From the NCBI GenBank assembly GCA_025449115.1, contig JAHLKC010000052.1, positions 62,001 through 126,000 of the forward strand: a stretch of DNA of 64,000 nt, read 5' to 3'. Below, in pieces: positions 33,674-46,364 of the stretch. The DNA is from Chytridium lagenaria. Its lineage: Eukaryota > Chytridiomycota > Chytridiomycetes > Chytridiales > Chytridiaceae. Both the position numbers and the translations under genes were made by a program. The number at the start of each line of letters is the position of its first letter. The first letter of the stretch is position 1. Below the pieces are notes generated by a model that worked only from the letters and a program-made list of their open reading frames with translations, had not been told where the DNA came from and searched no databases.

Positions 33674-35295
33674 CCGCCATGAAATCTTCGAAGCAGTATC
33701 CTTTACTTAAGAGACGAGCAAGATTACGATATATCTTGAAGTACTGGAAGTAAGAAGACAGCCGAGACCAATTAGCAGTGAGTACACAAATAAGATGTCA
33801 ACAGCGAAGTCATATACATTAAATCTCAAGTTCGAAACTCCGAATTGGATGAAGATATCTCTTGCGATCCTTTAGAGATCTAATGATAAAAAAACTCGAA
33901 GATCGTTTCCTCCAACAATATTCGCATTCCACACCACATCAAGCCCGCCTTGCCTTCACAGCATTTTTTATAGAAACTAACTGAATGACAAGTACGCGCG
34001 TGTCGACCCTATCAAGGCAGAAATACTTGCGGTTTTATGGAGAGCTGATCCATATATCATTTGGTACGATGACCTCATTGTCATATAAGCGATGTCGGAA
34101 GTTCGGGCCTCTTTACAAATGATTTCTCTGGCAAGAATAGGTAACTGGAAATGATCTTTCTCGTCCCGTGAAGAGTCTTTGAGGGTTGATGATTTTCTCC
34201 AGAATAGTCTTTCAGGCCGTCTATCGTCAACGGCACTGAAAACAAAGCATTTTGTCTAATTTCGTTCTTTGACTTCCCAGTACGTGTCATATACACATCC
34301 CACCCAGCATTCCTCCCACAATCTATCAAAGAATATCCTCGCCAGGACGGACTTAGAGTGTAGATGGTTCAACGAAGACGTCAGAATCTTGAGATAAGCT
34401 TATGCAATAGGAGTTAATAAAGAGTAGCAATACAACTGATTGTTATAATGGAGGAGCCTTAAGGGAAGACAGTTTGCATCCATGGCTTGATGGTGATGGA
34501 TGCTTGATCTTGCTGTGTCTTATTTTGCTTTAGATGGGGGTGAAATATACATTTGTTTTTTCTTCTTCCTGTAAAAAGTATCGCTATATATTTGGTATCT
34601 AGAAACCCATCTATTACAGCGACATCGTATGTAAAGTATTCCGTACAAGTAAAATAAAAGGGCCAGAGGAGTTTGCAGCGGGAGCTCTTATGTGTCTTTC
34701 CCAACTTTGGCCACCTTTAAAAAGTAAAACAAGAACAAAAATAAAATTAACGCATGTCACGAAAGGGATCATGGCATACAAATGAAAGCCTGACAAAAGG
34801 AATAAACAATATCAAGAAAATATCCCCCCAAAGCAGAACTCCAAATGAGCAATGATGACGGCAGATTACAGTATCCTTGCGTCCACACGTGAATTGCGGA
34901 AACCTCTTAAGTTAAATGCTTGACAACAGACGGGTTGATCCACTTTTTTGACCTTATTTCTCCCCACAACTCTTTGAAGGTATTGCTCATCTGCTCTTTC
35001 ATCTTTTGGTAACGTCAACAGTGTGAAGAAAATGGAACTTTTTCATACCTCGTATGCCAACTTCGGATGAGGACGGTGACGACGGCTCACACCAAGATCA
35101 GTATCACATCAACCATTTGACTCTGCTTAAGAGATAAGCTCCGAATCTAAAATTCTGTTGATAACGCGAAAGTAAATAAGGACTACCTTTTAAAGCTGTA
35201 ATATTTAAAAATACTTCGAAGATCGCTAAAAAGATATCGGAGTTTCTAAACTCACGAGAGTCCAGCCAAATCCATGTAAGAAAATAGAGCGAGTG
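33674..35295. other. Intergenic, no gene recognised
   Basis: AT-rich; short frames only, none with conserved motifs. It separates the gene-dense left part from the repeat-rich right part. Decayed repeat sequence is possible: splice-like CTCAC and CTAAC motifs recur as in repeat B. Confidence 0.35.
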
Positions 35296-37020
35296 ACCGG
35301 ATTGTAGAGTGTAGACAACGCAATTTCTTAACCGGCAAGGTCATGTAAGGTGCTGAATTTCAAAAACTAAACCATCCTGTTAGGAATTGATATTACGGAA
35401 GTATACCTCGGACATATCCTACATACCACACAAATATCCAGAACCCGCCTTTATGCCGTGGATACTAACCGGATCGGCAGCATCCCTCCGGTGTCTCAAT
35501 CGAAAGTTTGATTTTCGAGAGACAAATATGACCTACTTAATGTTATATTACGTGAAGAAATAAAACTGTTTACCGTGGTTGAATATTGCTGTACTTCACA
35601 ACGATCGCGTTGTTACAATATTGTCATAATTCTCTTGCCAGAATGACTTCCATATATAGATATGCGTACGCAATGCATCAAATACTGCATTAATCATGCA
35701 CGGCACTGTGGCGAAACGAGATCACGGCTGCAGTAGGATCACGTATTGCCTTAGTCCCTCATGTGCCCCGGCAGTGATTCACAGCTCTATAATTGCATCA
35801 TCCACAGATACCCTCTATACTTAAAAGTTGATCGAGCCAGGTCTAAAGCTTGATGGAGCTGAAGATATTACACATGTTAATGGAATGGATGCAACAAGCA
35901 CTTACCAAAAGTAGCCTTAGACCTCATATTTTAACCGTGGATGTCACTAAAATAGCGCTATCCCTCCGGTGTTTCATCGGGAAATGAACTTTTTATCCTC
36001 GAGAAACCATGCTCGTCAACTGAAGTAACAACGCTGGTCAGAATAATGCAAAAAAAAAAAAGTAAATAATATGAAGATACCTTATGAAGTAAACAGGGCA
36101 TCTTCTCTCCTTCAGCTTACACGAAAGCAGGCATAAATACTGATACCGCAGAGCTTCAGCTTGCTAGAATTACTAGAAACAACAGTTTGTATAAAAAGAA
36201 TTTGACTGAGTATACCTGTACTTTCTCAGTCCATGTGTCTGCCTTTACTATATGGCTCGCCGGAGAACGTTGATACTAACCGTTGTTTTGTCAACACCCA
36301 ATCTATAATTTAACTAACAAGAAGTAAGTATCCATAACTCCGTCACATACTCACCACGTCATACTAAAATTGCGGATCACCATGACGACATCTACATCGA
36401 CCACCCTCAAACATCACATACTTGAAACTAATGACGCTGTACATGAGAAAAAAATATTACAACAAATTACACAGTCAAAACCCCTCACCTCTATTACTCT
36501 AAATACCTATCTTAATTGATAACATTGAAAAATACTAGCCCCCTTCAACATCAAGACATTTGTACAGACAAATCAAAACCTCCTAACACATTAGTGATCA
36601 GACAATCATATCACATACCTTAAGCTATATGCAAGTCATGGCTACGCTTTTAGCCGAGTCGGAAATGGCGAAGTCCAAAACCAACGTACGACTAAAACGC
36701 ATCACCGTCTCTAAAGTATTCCCCCAAAACTCGCCGATCATCCACCACAACTTTAACCAAAGAACTAAGAAACTCAACCCACATCTGGCCTTGAAGAAAA
36801 CCCGGCGCAGCAAACCAAATAAAAAAACCCGTAAAACCCATCCATAACACCAAAAAGGGAAATTCGCATAACCCTATCGCGAAGTAGAAAAAATAAGCGC
36901 AGCAAAATTCTGCAACAGAATGAATGGCCTAAGAACGAAACCCTCCAAAAAACATAAAACCCCCACATGAAGCCAGTGCATATAACCGAAGAAACAACTA
37001 AAACAAAGGGATAAATAAAA
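35296..37020 (+). repeat. Repeat B, copy 1 (1.7 kb)
   Basis: This is almost identical to 44500-46300 in the same orientation, from GTCATGTA(A/G)GGTGCTGAATT through CCGTGGATACTAACCGGATC, GCTCGCCGGAGAACGTTGAT and ATGCAAGTCATGGCTACGC to CCGGCGCAGCAAACCAAAT. Differences are single bases, one-base gaps and one insertion of about 25 bp in copy 2 (about 45603-45632). Inside, a module around CATCCCTCCGGTGT recurs in diverged form (35486 and 35965). On the minus strand these look like exon pieces with GT...AG borders (e.g. KIKLSIETPEGC), but no full protein can be read. Each copy lies just downstream of an acidic-repeat gene. Confidence 0.8.
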
Positions 37021-37299
37021 CGCCTTCGCGCATCAAAAAAAAAACCCCTATAAAACCGTAAACATGCAGAGAACTCCACAACCGAAAAAAATATGCAAAC
37101 AGCGACGACTTCAAACCCTCTCCAAAACCACGAACACTCAAAGGCAAAACAAGTTAAAAATAAAAATAAAAATGCAAAAAGTTTGCATCGAATGAATAAA
37201 CAGATAAATAAGAAAGAGAAGATATTAAAAAGGTGGAACATAATTATAATGAAGTTAAATATAGAATCGAAAGAAACGAAACTCAAAACCCAAACCCAC

Positions 37300-39590
37300 A
37301 CGCCACTAGCGACGCGCGTTTGGCCCCCAAAGCCTCTGAATCTTCCTGAGCCAGCGCATTGTGCGTCTAGCACATGCAGTTCGGAGATAAAGGGGAGTTG
37401 GGGCAAGCACGATGGCGGGCTCGGGTCGTGTGCCATCACAGGAAGTGCCTGCTGCACCTCCAGCTGGGAGTCTTCATTAACCCTAGGACGAGGGGCGGAG
37501 CGGTCAGAACTGCCACCGTCGTCTTCCTCGCCTATACAACAATAATTATGAGAAATATGAAAAAGTCAGGAAGACGTACGCTTCCTTTTAGATGATGAAG
37601 GTCTTGAAGCTTCATCACCGTTCTGCTCACTTTCGTCAGCCACTCTACGACGAGTAGCTGGACGGTCGGAAGAGTTGTCGTCGTCGTCATCCTGACCTAT
37701 ATAGAAATCATTATGATTAGATGAAAGAAGAATATGTTGAATTGTTCTTACGTTTCCTCCTGTTGGAAGAGGAAGGCTTTTGCGCTTCATCATCCATCTT
37801 CTCATTCTCATCATCATCACCATAGTCACTTTTCACAACATCTTCATCTTCCTTTTTCAGTCCTCTTTGAATCCTAAAGATCTCAATTTCATGAGTCGAC
37901 AAGCGCTCAGCTCGAGGGATGTCTAAAGTCGTATCAGAAACAACCTATCGCGTGAAGATCTCACCTCCCTCTGGAACAAATAGACCAAAAGCAGCCGATC
38001 GTGAGATCTTGTATTCGATAAACTGTTGGGGTGAGCACTTGGGAAAGCCCATCGCTTTCCTGGTAGCTGTCAAATGGTCATATTATGTTAAAAGTGTCTC
38101 ACAAGGTGATGGTGAAAGAATTAAATACAAACCTCTATCCTCGAAATCCACTTTGCGAAGCGCCAGCTCTGCAAGAAGGAAAGGATTAACTTTCTCTTGG
38201 TGTATCAAATACATACCTTCTTCAGTATCTATAGAGGTCAGAATCCAACTTATTTCGGCGTGTTCGCTTGAGTGGGTGTCGAGCCACTCCCTTCCTTCGA
38301 CAGTGTGGAAGTTGAAATCCGGCACCGCTGTAAAAAGATTAAAACCTACACGAGCACACTCAAGCCACTCACGTTCAGGTTGCATGTTTTCTTCTTCATC
38401 TTCGATGTCATCTTCAATGACTTCATTTTCGTACAATGTCGCCTCACTACTGACGTCATCTTCTCTCGCCGTTCTTTCTGCCGGTTGGGCCTGAATGTCT
38501 TCGATCTCACCGTCGCGCTCCAACTCTGTGGCCTCATTGATAGAGTCTCGCGAGTACAAAGTAGACGAGTCGTCATCCAAGTGATCAGCCAAGCCCTCCA
38601 CGGGCAGGGCTGCGACGACAGGCTCCGCGCCAGCTGGATGTACCACCTCCTCGGTAATAACTGGAGGAAGAGGCACGGGTGCTGCAGGGAGCCCTTCGTC
38701 GTTCCCGACAGCACTGTTTTGGTCCAGATCCATGTCAGGACTTGAAGCCCGTGTCGCACAGGTGCTTGAGGAAGCGTAGTCGCTAGCCACTGCGCCGACT
38801 GGAGCGGCGCCGAGCTGAATGGGCTCCTCGATCACCTGCTCGATCACGGGAATAGCTGTATGCGATATAAATGCATCAAAATGTTGAGTAAAAATAATAG
38901 CAGAGTAGACCGTATAAATAAAGAAAAGTAGAAGCGGAACGAATGGTGCGAATACTGTGGATGGGAATCACAACAAAAATGCACTTTGGGCCTATCAAAG
39001 CCCAACGGGTGAGAGGGTGGCAGGGAGCAACCCAGGTCAATATGTCACACAAAAAGTGGCGTGGAGAAGAGCTAAACAAAATGGAAAGGAAGCACGCCCA
39101 CCTTGTCCCTCGGCACCGACATCTGGAAAACGCCTTTCGGTAAAAACGACGCCACAGGCAGGAGTCTGGTACGCCTCCAAGTAATCCATGTACCCGTTGT
39201 GGAGAAGTTCTTGGAGAACCTTTGCAACCTGTGGTGGAAGAACGAATGTTTAGAACAAAAGAAAATATATCCATATGATGTGTTGAAGCAGTGCAGCTTA
39301 TGACAAAAGAAAGTATACTAATTGTGCGTAGAAGCTTACCGCTTTTCGGGTCTTTTCGACTTGTGGCTTGCGGTGATAGTCTTGCTTGTCAGCAAGGGTA
39401 AAGGTGACTCGAGAGCCACCGTCCTCTACAAGCAGGTCGCACTCAATTGTACGGAGGCAATGGTTAACGATGACTTCATGAGGCCTGCTGCCTCAAGCTC
39501 ATCAGCCCTTATCTCATCCGACATTAAGTCGTGGGATCTCGACGCGGAGGGCATCGTTGTTGACAACGTCTATACAGAAATGTTTGTTTA
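37300..39590 (-). CDS. Acidic/basic modular protein, family member A (unrecognised)
   Basis: This is a multi-exon minus-strand gene of unknown function. The N-terminal part reads HEVIVNHCLRTIECDLLVED, GGSRVTFTLADKQDYHRKP and, across an intron, QVAKVLQELLHNGYMDYLEA, then TPACGVVFTERRFPDVGAEG. After a long intron come AIPVIEQVIEEPIQLGAAP, an Asp/Glu-rich stretch (NEVIEDDIEDEEENMQPE), VPDFNFHTVEGREWLDTHS, ALRKVDFEDR, TRKAMGFPKCSPQQFIEYK and ERLSTHEIEIFRIQRGLKK. Two related exons follow, each acidic then Ser-rich and ending in KRKR (DDDDDNSSDRPATRRRV; EEDDGGSSDRSAPRPRV). Introns are 45-60 nt and mostly phase 1. The 5' end is uncertain: an acceptor at 39577 implies more exons upstream, possibly 39650-39805. 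One missing base near 39482 breaks the frame. The 3' end near 37300 runs into the flank shared with repeat B. Confidence 0.55.
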
Positions 39591-40138
39591 GGCAGAGATT
39601 TTCACTTGAAGAGTTAAAGAAAATTGTTGTTTTTCAAGGCAGTCCTTCAAATGCCTTCATATTTGTTCGGAAACAGTATATCTCGCATAACAGCTGAAGA
39701 TTCAAGACGTAAGAGGTATGGTATGTTCACACTTGGAAAGAAGTTGTCGCAATCGTGTTCATTTGCTGGAGGTGTTGATACGCTCAAAGATGCTGAAATG
39801 ATTAAGGCCAAATAATATAGATTATGATTCACAGGTCTTCAAAGAAGTGGGTAATTCAAATTGAATGAGGATGAAGTAACCGTATAAGATAATGATTCGA
39901 TTCCTGGCCATGGCAAAAATCCATCGGTACCGTGTCATCCTGGCATCAGCTTGGCGTACAGGAAGCTCAGACTTTGCCCCAAAATCCTCCATAAATTCTG
40001 CGAGTGGGATTGGAGAGAGTTCGAAAAGTGGCGTATGATTGAATGGAAAGATCCAGGACTGCCGACTGAGTAGTGCTTGAACTTCGATGGAGCCGTGCGG
40101 AAGTTTAAACCTTCTCGATAATAGGAAAATAAAGATGA
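39591..40138. other. Possible upstream exon(s) of gene A and spacer
   Basis: On the minus strand 39650-39805 is open (STPPANEHDCDNFFPSVN, then VMRDILFPNKYEG) behind an ATTTCAG acceptor, and could be an exon of gene A. The rest shows nothing recognisable. Confidence 0.3.
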
Positions 40139-43100
40139 TTAGTCGAGAACTTCGTGCAGCCTCGATGAAGATAATTTATCCAGTTCCACAAACCGGCTGA
40201 TAACATACTCGTTAATGTTAAGCTTGCGGTGATTTCTGATCAAAGATTCGTTCATCCATACGGTTGTGCTAGGAGCATCCACTTGAAGGGCAAACTTGAC
40301 TGCGAAATCACGAGACACTGCCAAACCACCCACATCTCGTGCGTGTCGACGAGTCGGGCGATTTAAGGTACAAGTTAAGAAATCCATCGGTGGTCATTAA
40401 ACAAGTCAAGCGAAAATTGCAACGTTAAGATAGCATGATTAATTATGAATGTTAAATTAGGGGGAAAGCTACTCATAAACAGACAACATAACATCGTACC
40501 TTGTCAGTAACATGTGTGTGCATAAGGTAACGGTATGCCGTGGGTTTCTTTTGAGTATTGTCGCGAAAAGGTACGCGGCGGACCCGAGTGTGCATAGTAT
40601 TAGAAAAATGCTGAAGCTCATTAGTAAAGTAGACGGCCCCAAAAAATATGACGTCTACGGAACAGCGCTCGGACTCCCTCCAATATCATCAGAAGTAAGA
40701 GTAGATGGTCGATGATCATCCTGATCCACCACAAGACCAGCCAGAAGTGAAGTCTGTCTCAAACGAATCCAGCAAGGCGGCCATACAACATTCCTTCCTT
40801 TTCCTCAATACATCACAATAGTCTGTATAAAGTGGAGTGATGACGATATCCTCATGCTCCACCATAGCATGTCCCACGTCCGATGGTCACAACTCCACCA
40901 CAACCGGATTTTAAGCCTCGCCATTCCAAACTAAAAAAGACCAAATTATACCTTTCAGAAAGATGCCGCTACATGATATTTCAAGACTTCGATATACGAT
41001 GCGTACAGGCGGTATCTAGTTCTATGCATGCCATAAGCAGGGGTGGTCTTTTTGTAAAAGAATTTGAAATTGGTAATTACTTGTACGAAACATCATTCAA
41101 ACCCGCATCCATCTGCATTGCGTACTTTCTCATCGATAACGGTGGGTCAGAGGTCACAGGGGTTGTGAATTACGTCACAAAAGGAAAACCTTTGGGATTA
41201 GCACCGCCATATTTGATGCGACATATACGTGATTCAAAAAAATGGCCACCGCATTCTTAATGGTCCCGTTTTTAAAAGAGTTTAATTCAAACGCAGTGTT
41301 ATTGCATACATTTTGGAGAAAAAAAATAAGAGTAAACCCCTTTGAAAAGCAACCAAAACAACCACTGTTTACAAATGAAGAGAACGAAAACTTGATAAAA
41401 TGATTATGTGAGAGAATAACAAAACACTTCAAAATAGAATGAACAACAGTCGTTTAATCAAAAGGTATATAAAGCAGTTAAACTCAAGCTACGAAGATAA
41501 TAAATTGTAAGAATGATACGTTAATAACACGTGTAAATAAAAAAGTGTCAACAAAACTAATCTCTAAAATATCCTGAAACCAAAAAAGCGCCGCCTTATA
41601 AGTGAAAAGGACGTCATGAATAGGCAGACCTTAAGATTCGGCAAGGCGCAAAACTTCAAGGCCAGGTGGGCAAAAATGCGTCGGAAAATCAGCGGCCGAG
41701 AAAATGCTAGTCTAGTTGGAACCACGTTCGTCATCGTAACCCGCTTACGCGAAAAACAACTTCTCACGCAGACGGCAAAAACTGAACATGGGCGAGGACA
41801 TCGTTCCAAAACTTTAGGACAGCACAAGTGTCGACGTTGACAGATTTTTCCTCATGAGCAAGATCTTATATACGCGAGGCAAGTGAGTAAGCAGTTTAAG
41901 CCTGAAGCTTAATAATCTATTGCCGAAAGAAAATACTATGAGGCTGTGAGCTGATATCCTTCTTCCCAGAACGATAAGAAAAGAAAAGAGAATAAATTTA
42001 TCGACATAAATACCTGGTTTAGCGAGATTGGAATTGCTACTTTGTGAGGTGGAATAAAGCAATTGGCCATTTAAATCGCTTCCTGTTCTTGACGCTGTGT
42101 AAGAGCTTGAAAAAAAAATATATGAAACAACATGAGCTTATGATTACGGAAAAAGCACACTAAGTAAAGCAAAGTTCATACATTATTTTCCATACACATT
42201 AAACGTTCTCCATCGTAGCATGGTCGCGAACGACACGCTTACTGGATGATGTTTCAAAAAATGATCAAAAAACTTACTTTCGTCAATATTCCATCTATGA
42301 TAATCCGGTAGCAAGGATTAAAGAGAAGTATCGGTTGATAGTTTTCCACGCAGAAAAGATATTATAAAATTCTCTTCAGTACAGCTGAAACATAAACAAA
42401 GAATAGACGATCTCTTCCTAATCTCACCTCAAATGTCACTCGAGTAAGTAATTCCTTCAGCAGCATCATCCCAAAAAATCAGACCCGCTATAACTTTTCA
42501 TCCGTATCTTGAGCATCGTTCAACGCAGAAACCTTTTTGGATGGACCGTGACAACGGGTGATCAAGGCCATTAAAGCGGTCTAAACCAATTTGATGGTCC
42601 TTGAATGCAGATTGAATGCATATTCAAGATAACATCAAGCCGATGAGGGAATCAAGACCGCATCGAACACCTCAGCACGTTTCAGCTTTTGGGTAGCCCC
42701 CGAAGTAAATCGGGCATTACTGATAAGGAGCCACAGGCAAGCATGTCAATTGCATTCTTCTGATCTTAAGTGTTGCAAGTTTTTTGAAAGGATGCTTGGA
42801 GAATTACAACCTGCGACCTGGGTGATGCTTGAACGATGTTTGCTCTCAAATGCAACGTCATTTTACTGAACCTTGCTGATGGATCACCGTAAACGAACTT
42901 TGGGATCGAATTCTGGCTCTAGACTATGCAATCACCACTTCGAGGACGATATCCTTGATGTGGATGCGGATGACATGCAAGCTCAGTGCACTGACTTTTA
43001 AAGAACTGCTAAGTTACCCTGACGGCGGCGTTCAAGCACATAAGCTGTCTTATCTCAATCGTCACTCATTTCGATCGCCATCGTTGTCAGGAGGGGTCTA

Positions 43101-44291
43101 GTTTATGTTATGATGGCGCCAGTAAAAGTTGACGGATATGATGTACAGAGGTTGCGGGAAGACAGCGTTTCATCATTAATGCGACTGTGCTGAATATCAA
43201 CTCTGCTCTATCTTTTATCTGTCAACGAATCTAGAATGTGCGTACCTATATTTTCAATATGTTCTTTATTTTTCTTTCTAACCCTCACATCTTTCTTCAC
43301 CAGCCTCCAAATATCTGATCTTCATCTGGATCCTCACCTCCCCACACGACGTGGTAATCGTCTTTTTTCGAATCGCCATTTTTTGCTCAAAGTTTTATAT
43401 CGATTGACTAGCGTGAAGGGATGCGCATTACCACCCGTTTCCTCAGTGTCATTTGTTAAGTCATGTAACTAAGCAACTCACCGCCAACTCCGCAGCCAGT
43501 GTCTAGTGCAAGTGAACAAGGACGATAAGCGAACCATTTTCGAATCTTAATCTGCATGAACCTGGGCACTATAACGACATGAAGTATATCACCTATTTCT
43601 CAGCTCTGCAATGAAGAAGGATTACTCCTTTAAAAAAGTTTCCGCCAAGCCGCGTTAACGGAGCAGACTTTTTCTCTCTGTCATGATGGATTCCACATGT
43701 GACGGTAAGCTTTGATTACCGTTTATACCATCACATTCAAGATTCGTCATTATGGGAAGAAAAGTGTTTTGAACGGTTATTTTGTTATATCGGTTTCATA
43801 TCAGATCCTTTCTCCCTACATTTGATTACCTTTCTTTTTTTTTTTCTCGTTACAATCAATTATGTTTGAATATTTTTTACCTCATAAGCCCGTTTTCTTT
43901 TTCAATGCCCTCATTTCTTTTCCATTCGATGACTGGATAGCCGCCACAGCTCTAATGATACGGATACTCGTCGAATGTTTTTCGACATGCCCTTTCAATC
44001 GAGTCTTCAGAAGATTTTTTTTGAGGGAACTTTTCATGAACGCTAAAACGACTCTTACCCTACAATTCATTATTTATGTTCTTCGTCTGATATTTCGATT
44101 GACGTCAGCCTTGTTTTGGCGCAGGTTTTTTCTTTTCTTTAGAAAGAATATTTCTGTAAAGGTTGTTTTTTAATGAACCAAAAAACGACCACAAAGTGAT
44201 TTCCAATAAACGTATGTATTTACAAAGGGAAGGGTAGGGGAATGTGGTAGATGTGGTTTAAATAAAGTTCCGCAGCTATAGCTCGACGAAA
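40139..44291 (+). repeat. Repeat E, copy 1 (about 4.2 kb)
   Basis: This is present again, inverted, at 60040-64000; matching positions sum to about 104,330. Identity is very high from 40328 to about 43490 and then falls to perhaps 75-80% up to 44291 (GTTCCGCAGCTATAGCTCGA). Only short frames are found: MNRQTLRFGKAQNFKARWAK near 41616, and MHAISRGGLFVK with LIDNGGSEVTG near 41030-41150 (both also in copy 2, slightly altered). None is a transposase or reverse transcriptase that I recognise. Splice-like borders occur, so a multi-exon gene cannot be excluded. The left limit is unknown because copy 2 is cut by the window edge. Confidence 0.8.
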
Positions 44292-44499
44292 CAACATAAC
44301 AAGGGATGACTATGAAAATGGGGATGATCCCCGTCGTTAACGTCCGTAGCGATTGAGGCGTGAATAGAGGCTGTGCAAGAAGGCGAGGAGTTTATACGGT
44401 GCTGCTTGTAAGCGACGGTGGAGGACGGGTATGAATGAATGTGAACGGTTCATATCAGGCTCAACGTTGTTTTGCGTTGCAATCTCCAGAAAAAAACTA

Positions 44500-46300
44500 A
44501 CGCGAGTTACCGGACTGTAAGAGGGTAGACAAAGCAAGTTCTTAGAGGGCAAGGTCATGTAGGGTGCTGAATTTCGAAAAACTAAAACAGGCGGTTAGTA
44601 TCGATAATTCGGACTAGACACATTGTACATACCACACGAATATCCAGAACCCGCCTTTATGCCGTGGATACTAACCGGATCGGCAGCATCCCTCCGGTGT
44701 CTCAATCGAAAGTTTGATTTTCGAGAGACAAATATGACCTACTTAATGTTATATTACGTGAAGAAATAAAACTGTTTACCGTGGTTGAATATTGCTGTAC
44801 TTCACAACGATCGCGTTGTTACAATATTGTCATACTTCTCTTGCCAGAATGACTTCCATATATAGATATGCGTACGCAATACATCAAATACTGCATTAAC
44901 CATTCACGGCACTGTGGCGAAACGAGATCCGAAACGAGATCAAGGCTGCAGTAGGATCACGTATAGCCTCGGTCCCTCAGGTACCCCGGCAGTGATTCAC
45001 AGCTCTATAATTGCATCATCCACAGATACCCTCTATACTTTCAAAGTTGATCGAGCCAGGTCTAAAGCTTGATGGAGCTGAAGATATTACAGATGTTAAT
45101 GGAATTGGATGCAACAAGCACTTACCAAAAGTAGCCTTAGACCTCATATTTTTAACCGTGGATGTCACTAAAATAGCGCTATCCCTCCGGTTGTTTCATC
45201 GGGAAATGAACTTTTTATCCTCGAGAAACCATGCTCGTCAACTGAAGTAACAACGCTGGTCAGAATAATGCAAAAAAAAAAAGTAAATAATATGAAGATA
45301 CCTTATGAAGTAAACAGGGCATCTTCTCTCCTTCAGCTTACACGAAAGCAGGCATAAATACTGATACCGCAGAGCTTCAGCTTGCTAGAATTACTAGAAA
45401 CAACAGTTCGTATAAAAAGAATTTGACTGAGTATACCTGTACTTTCTCAGTCCATTTGTCTGCCTTTACTATATGGCTCGCCGGAGAACGTTGATACTAA
45501 CCGCTGTTTTGTCAACACTGAATCTATAATTTAACTAACAAGAAGTAAGTAATCCATAACTCCGTCACATACTCACCACGTCATACTAAAATTGCGGATC
45601 ACAACAATGTTCATACTGCCCCTCTAAAAAGCCTCATGACGACATCTACATCGACCACCCTCAAACATCAACATACTTGAAACTAATGACGCTGTACATG
45701 AGAAAAAAATATTACAACAAATTACACAGTCAAAACCCTCACCTCTATTACTCTAAATACCTATCTTAATTGATAACATTGAAAAATACCAGCCCCCTTC
45801 AACATCAAGACATTTGTACAGACAAATCAAAACCCTCTAACACAATTAGTGATCAGACAATCATATCACATACCTTAAGCTATATGCAAGTCATGGCTAC
45901 GCTTTTAGCCGTGTCGGAAATGGCGAAGTCCAAAACCAACGTACGACTAAAACGCATCACCGTCTCTAAAGTATTCCCCTCAAAACTCGCCGATCATCCC
46001 ACCACAACTTAACCAAAAGAACTAAGAAACTCAACCCACATCTGGCCTTTGAAAAAACCCGGCGCAGCAAACCAAATAAAAAAACCCGTAAAATCCCATC
46101 CATAACACCAAAAAGGAAATTCGCATAACCCTATCGCGAAAAAATCAAAATAAGCGCAGCAAAATTCTGCAACAGAATGAATGGCCCAAGAACGAAACCT
46201 CCCAAAAAGATAAAGCCCCCAACATGAAGCCGGTGAATAAGACGGAAAAAGGAAAGTCATAAATCTGAATTACAAAGTAATAACTAAATCAAATGGATAA
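44500..46300 (+). repeat. Repeat B, copy 2
   Basis: This is the direct repeat of 35296-37020, directly following repeat E copy 1. It has an extra GAAACGAGATC duplication near 44919-44940 and an insertion around 45603-45632 compared with copy 1. It reaches to within about 70 bp of the stop codon of gene B. No intact coding is seen. Confidence 0.8.
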
Positions 46301-46364
46301 AGAAAACGCCTCCCTCGCCCATCAGACTCGCACCCCTGTTGTGCAAGCCTCATAATCATAATAT

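Noticed and set aside
35490..35530. ETPEG in repeat B as an RNA polymerase beta-subunit motif
   Set aside because: The surrounding residues do not fit the polymerase motif, and the second copy of the module has a stop in the same place.
36774..37457. Minus-strand frame with many Phe/Cys/Leu residues, seemingly a membrane protein
   Set aside because: The left part lies in repeat B and the composition follows from A-rich plus-strand sequence. Only the first 60 or so residues near 37300-37457 continue gene A.
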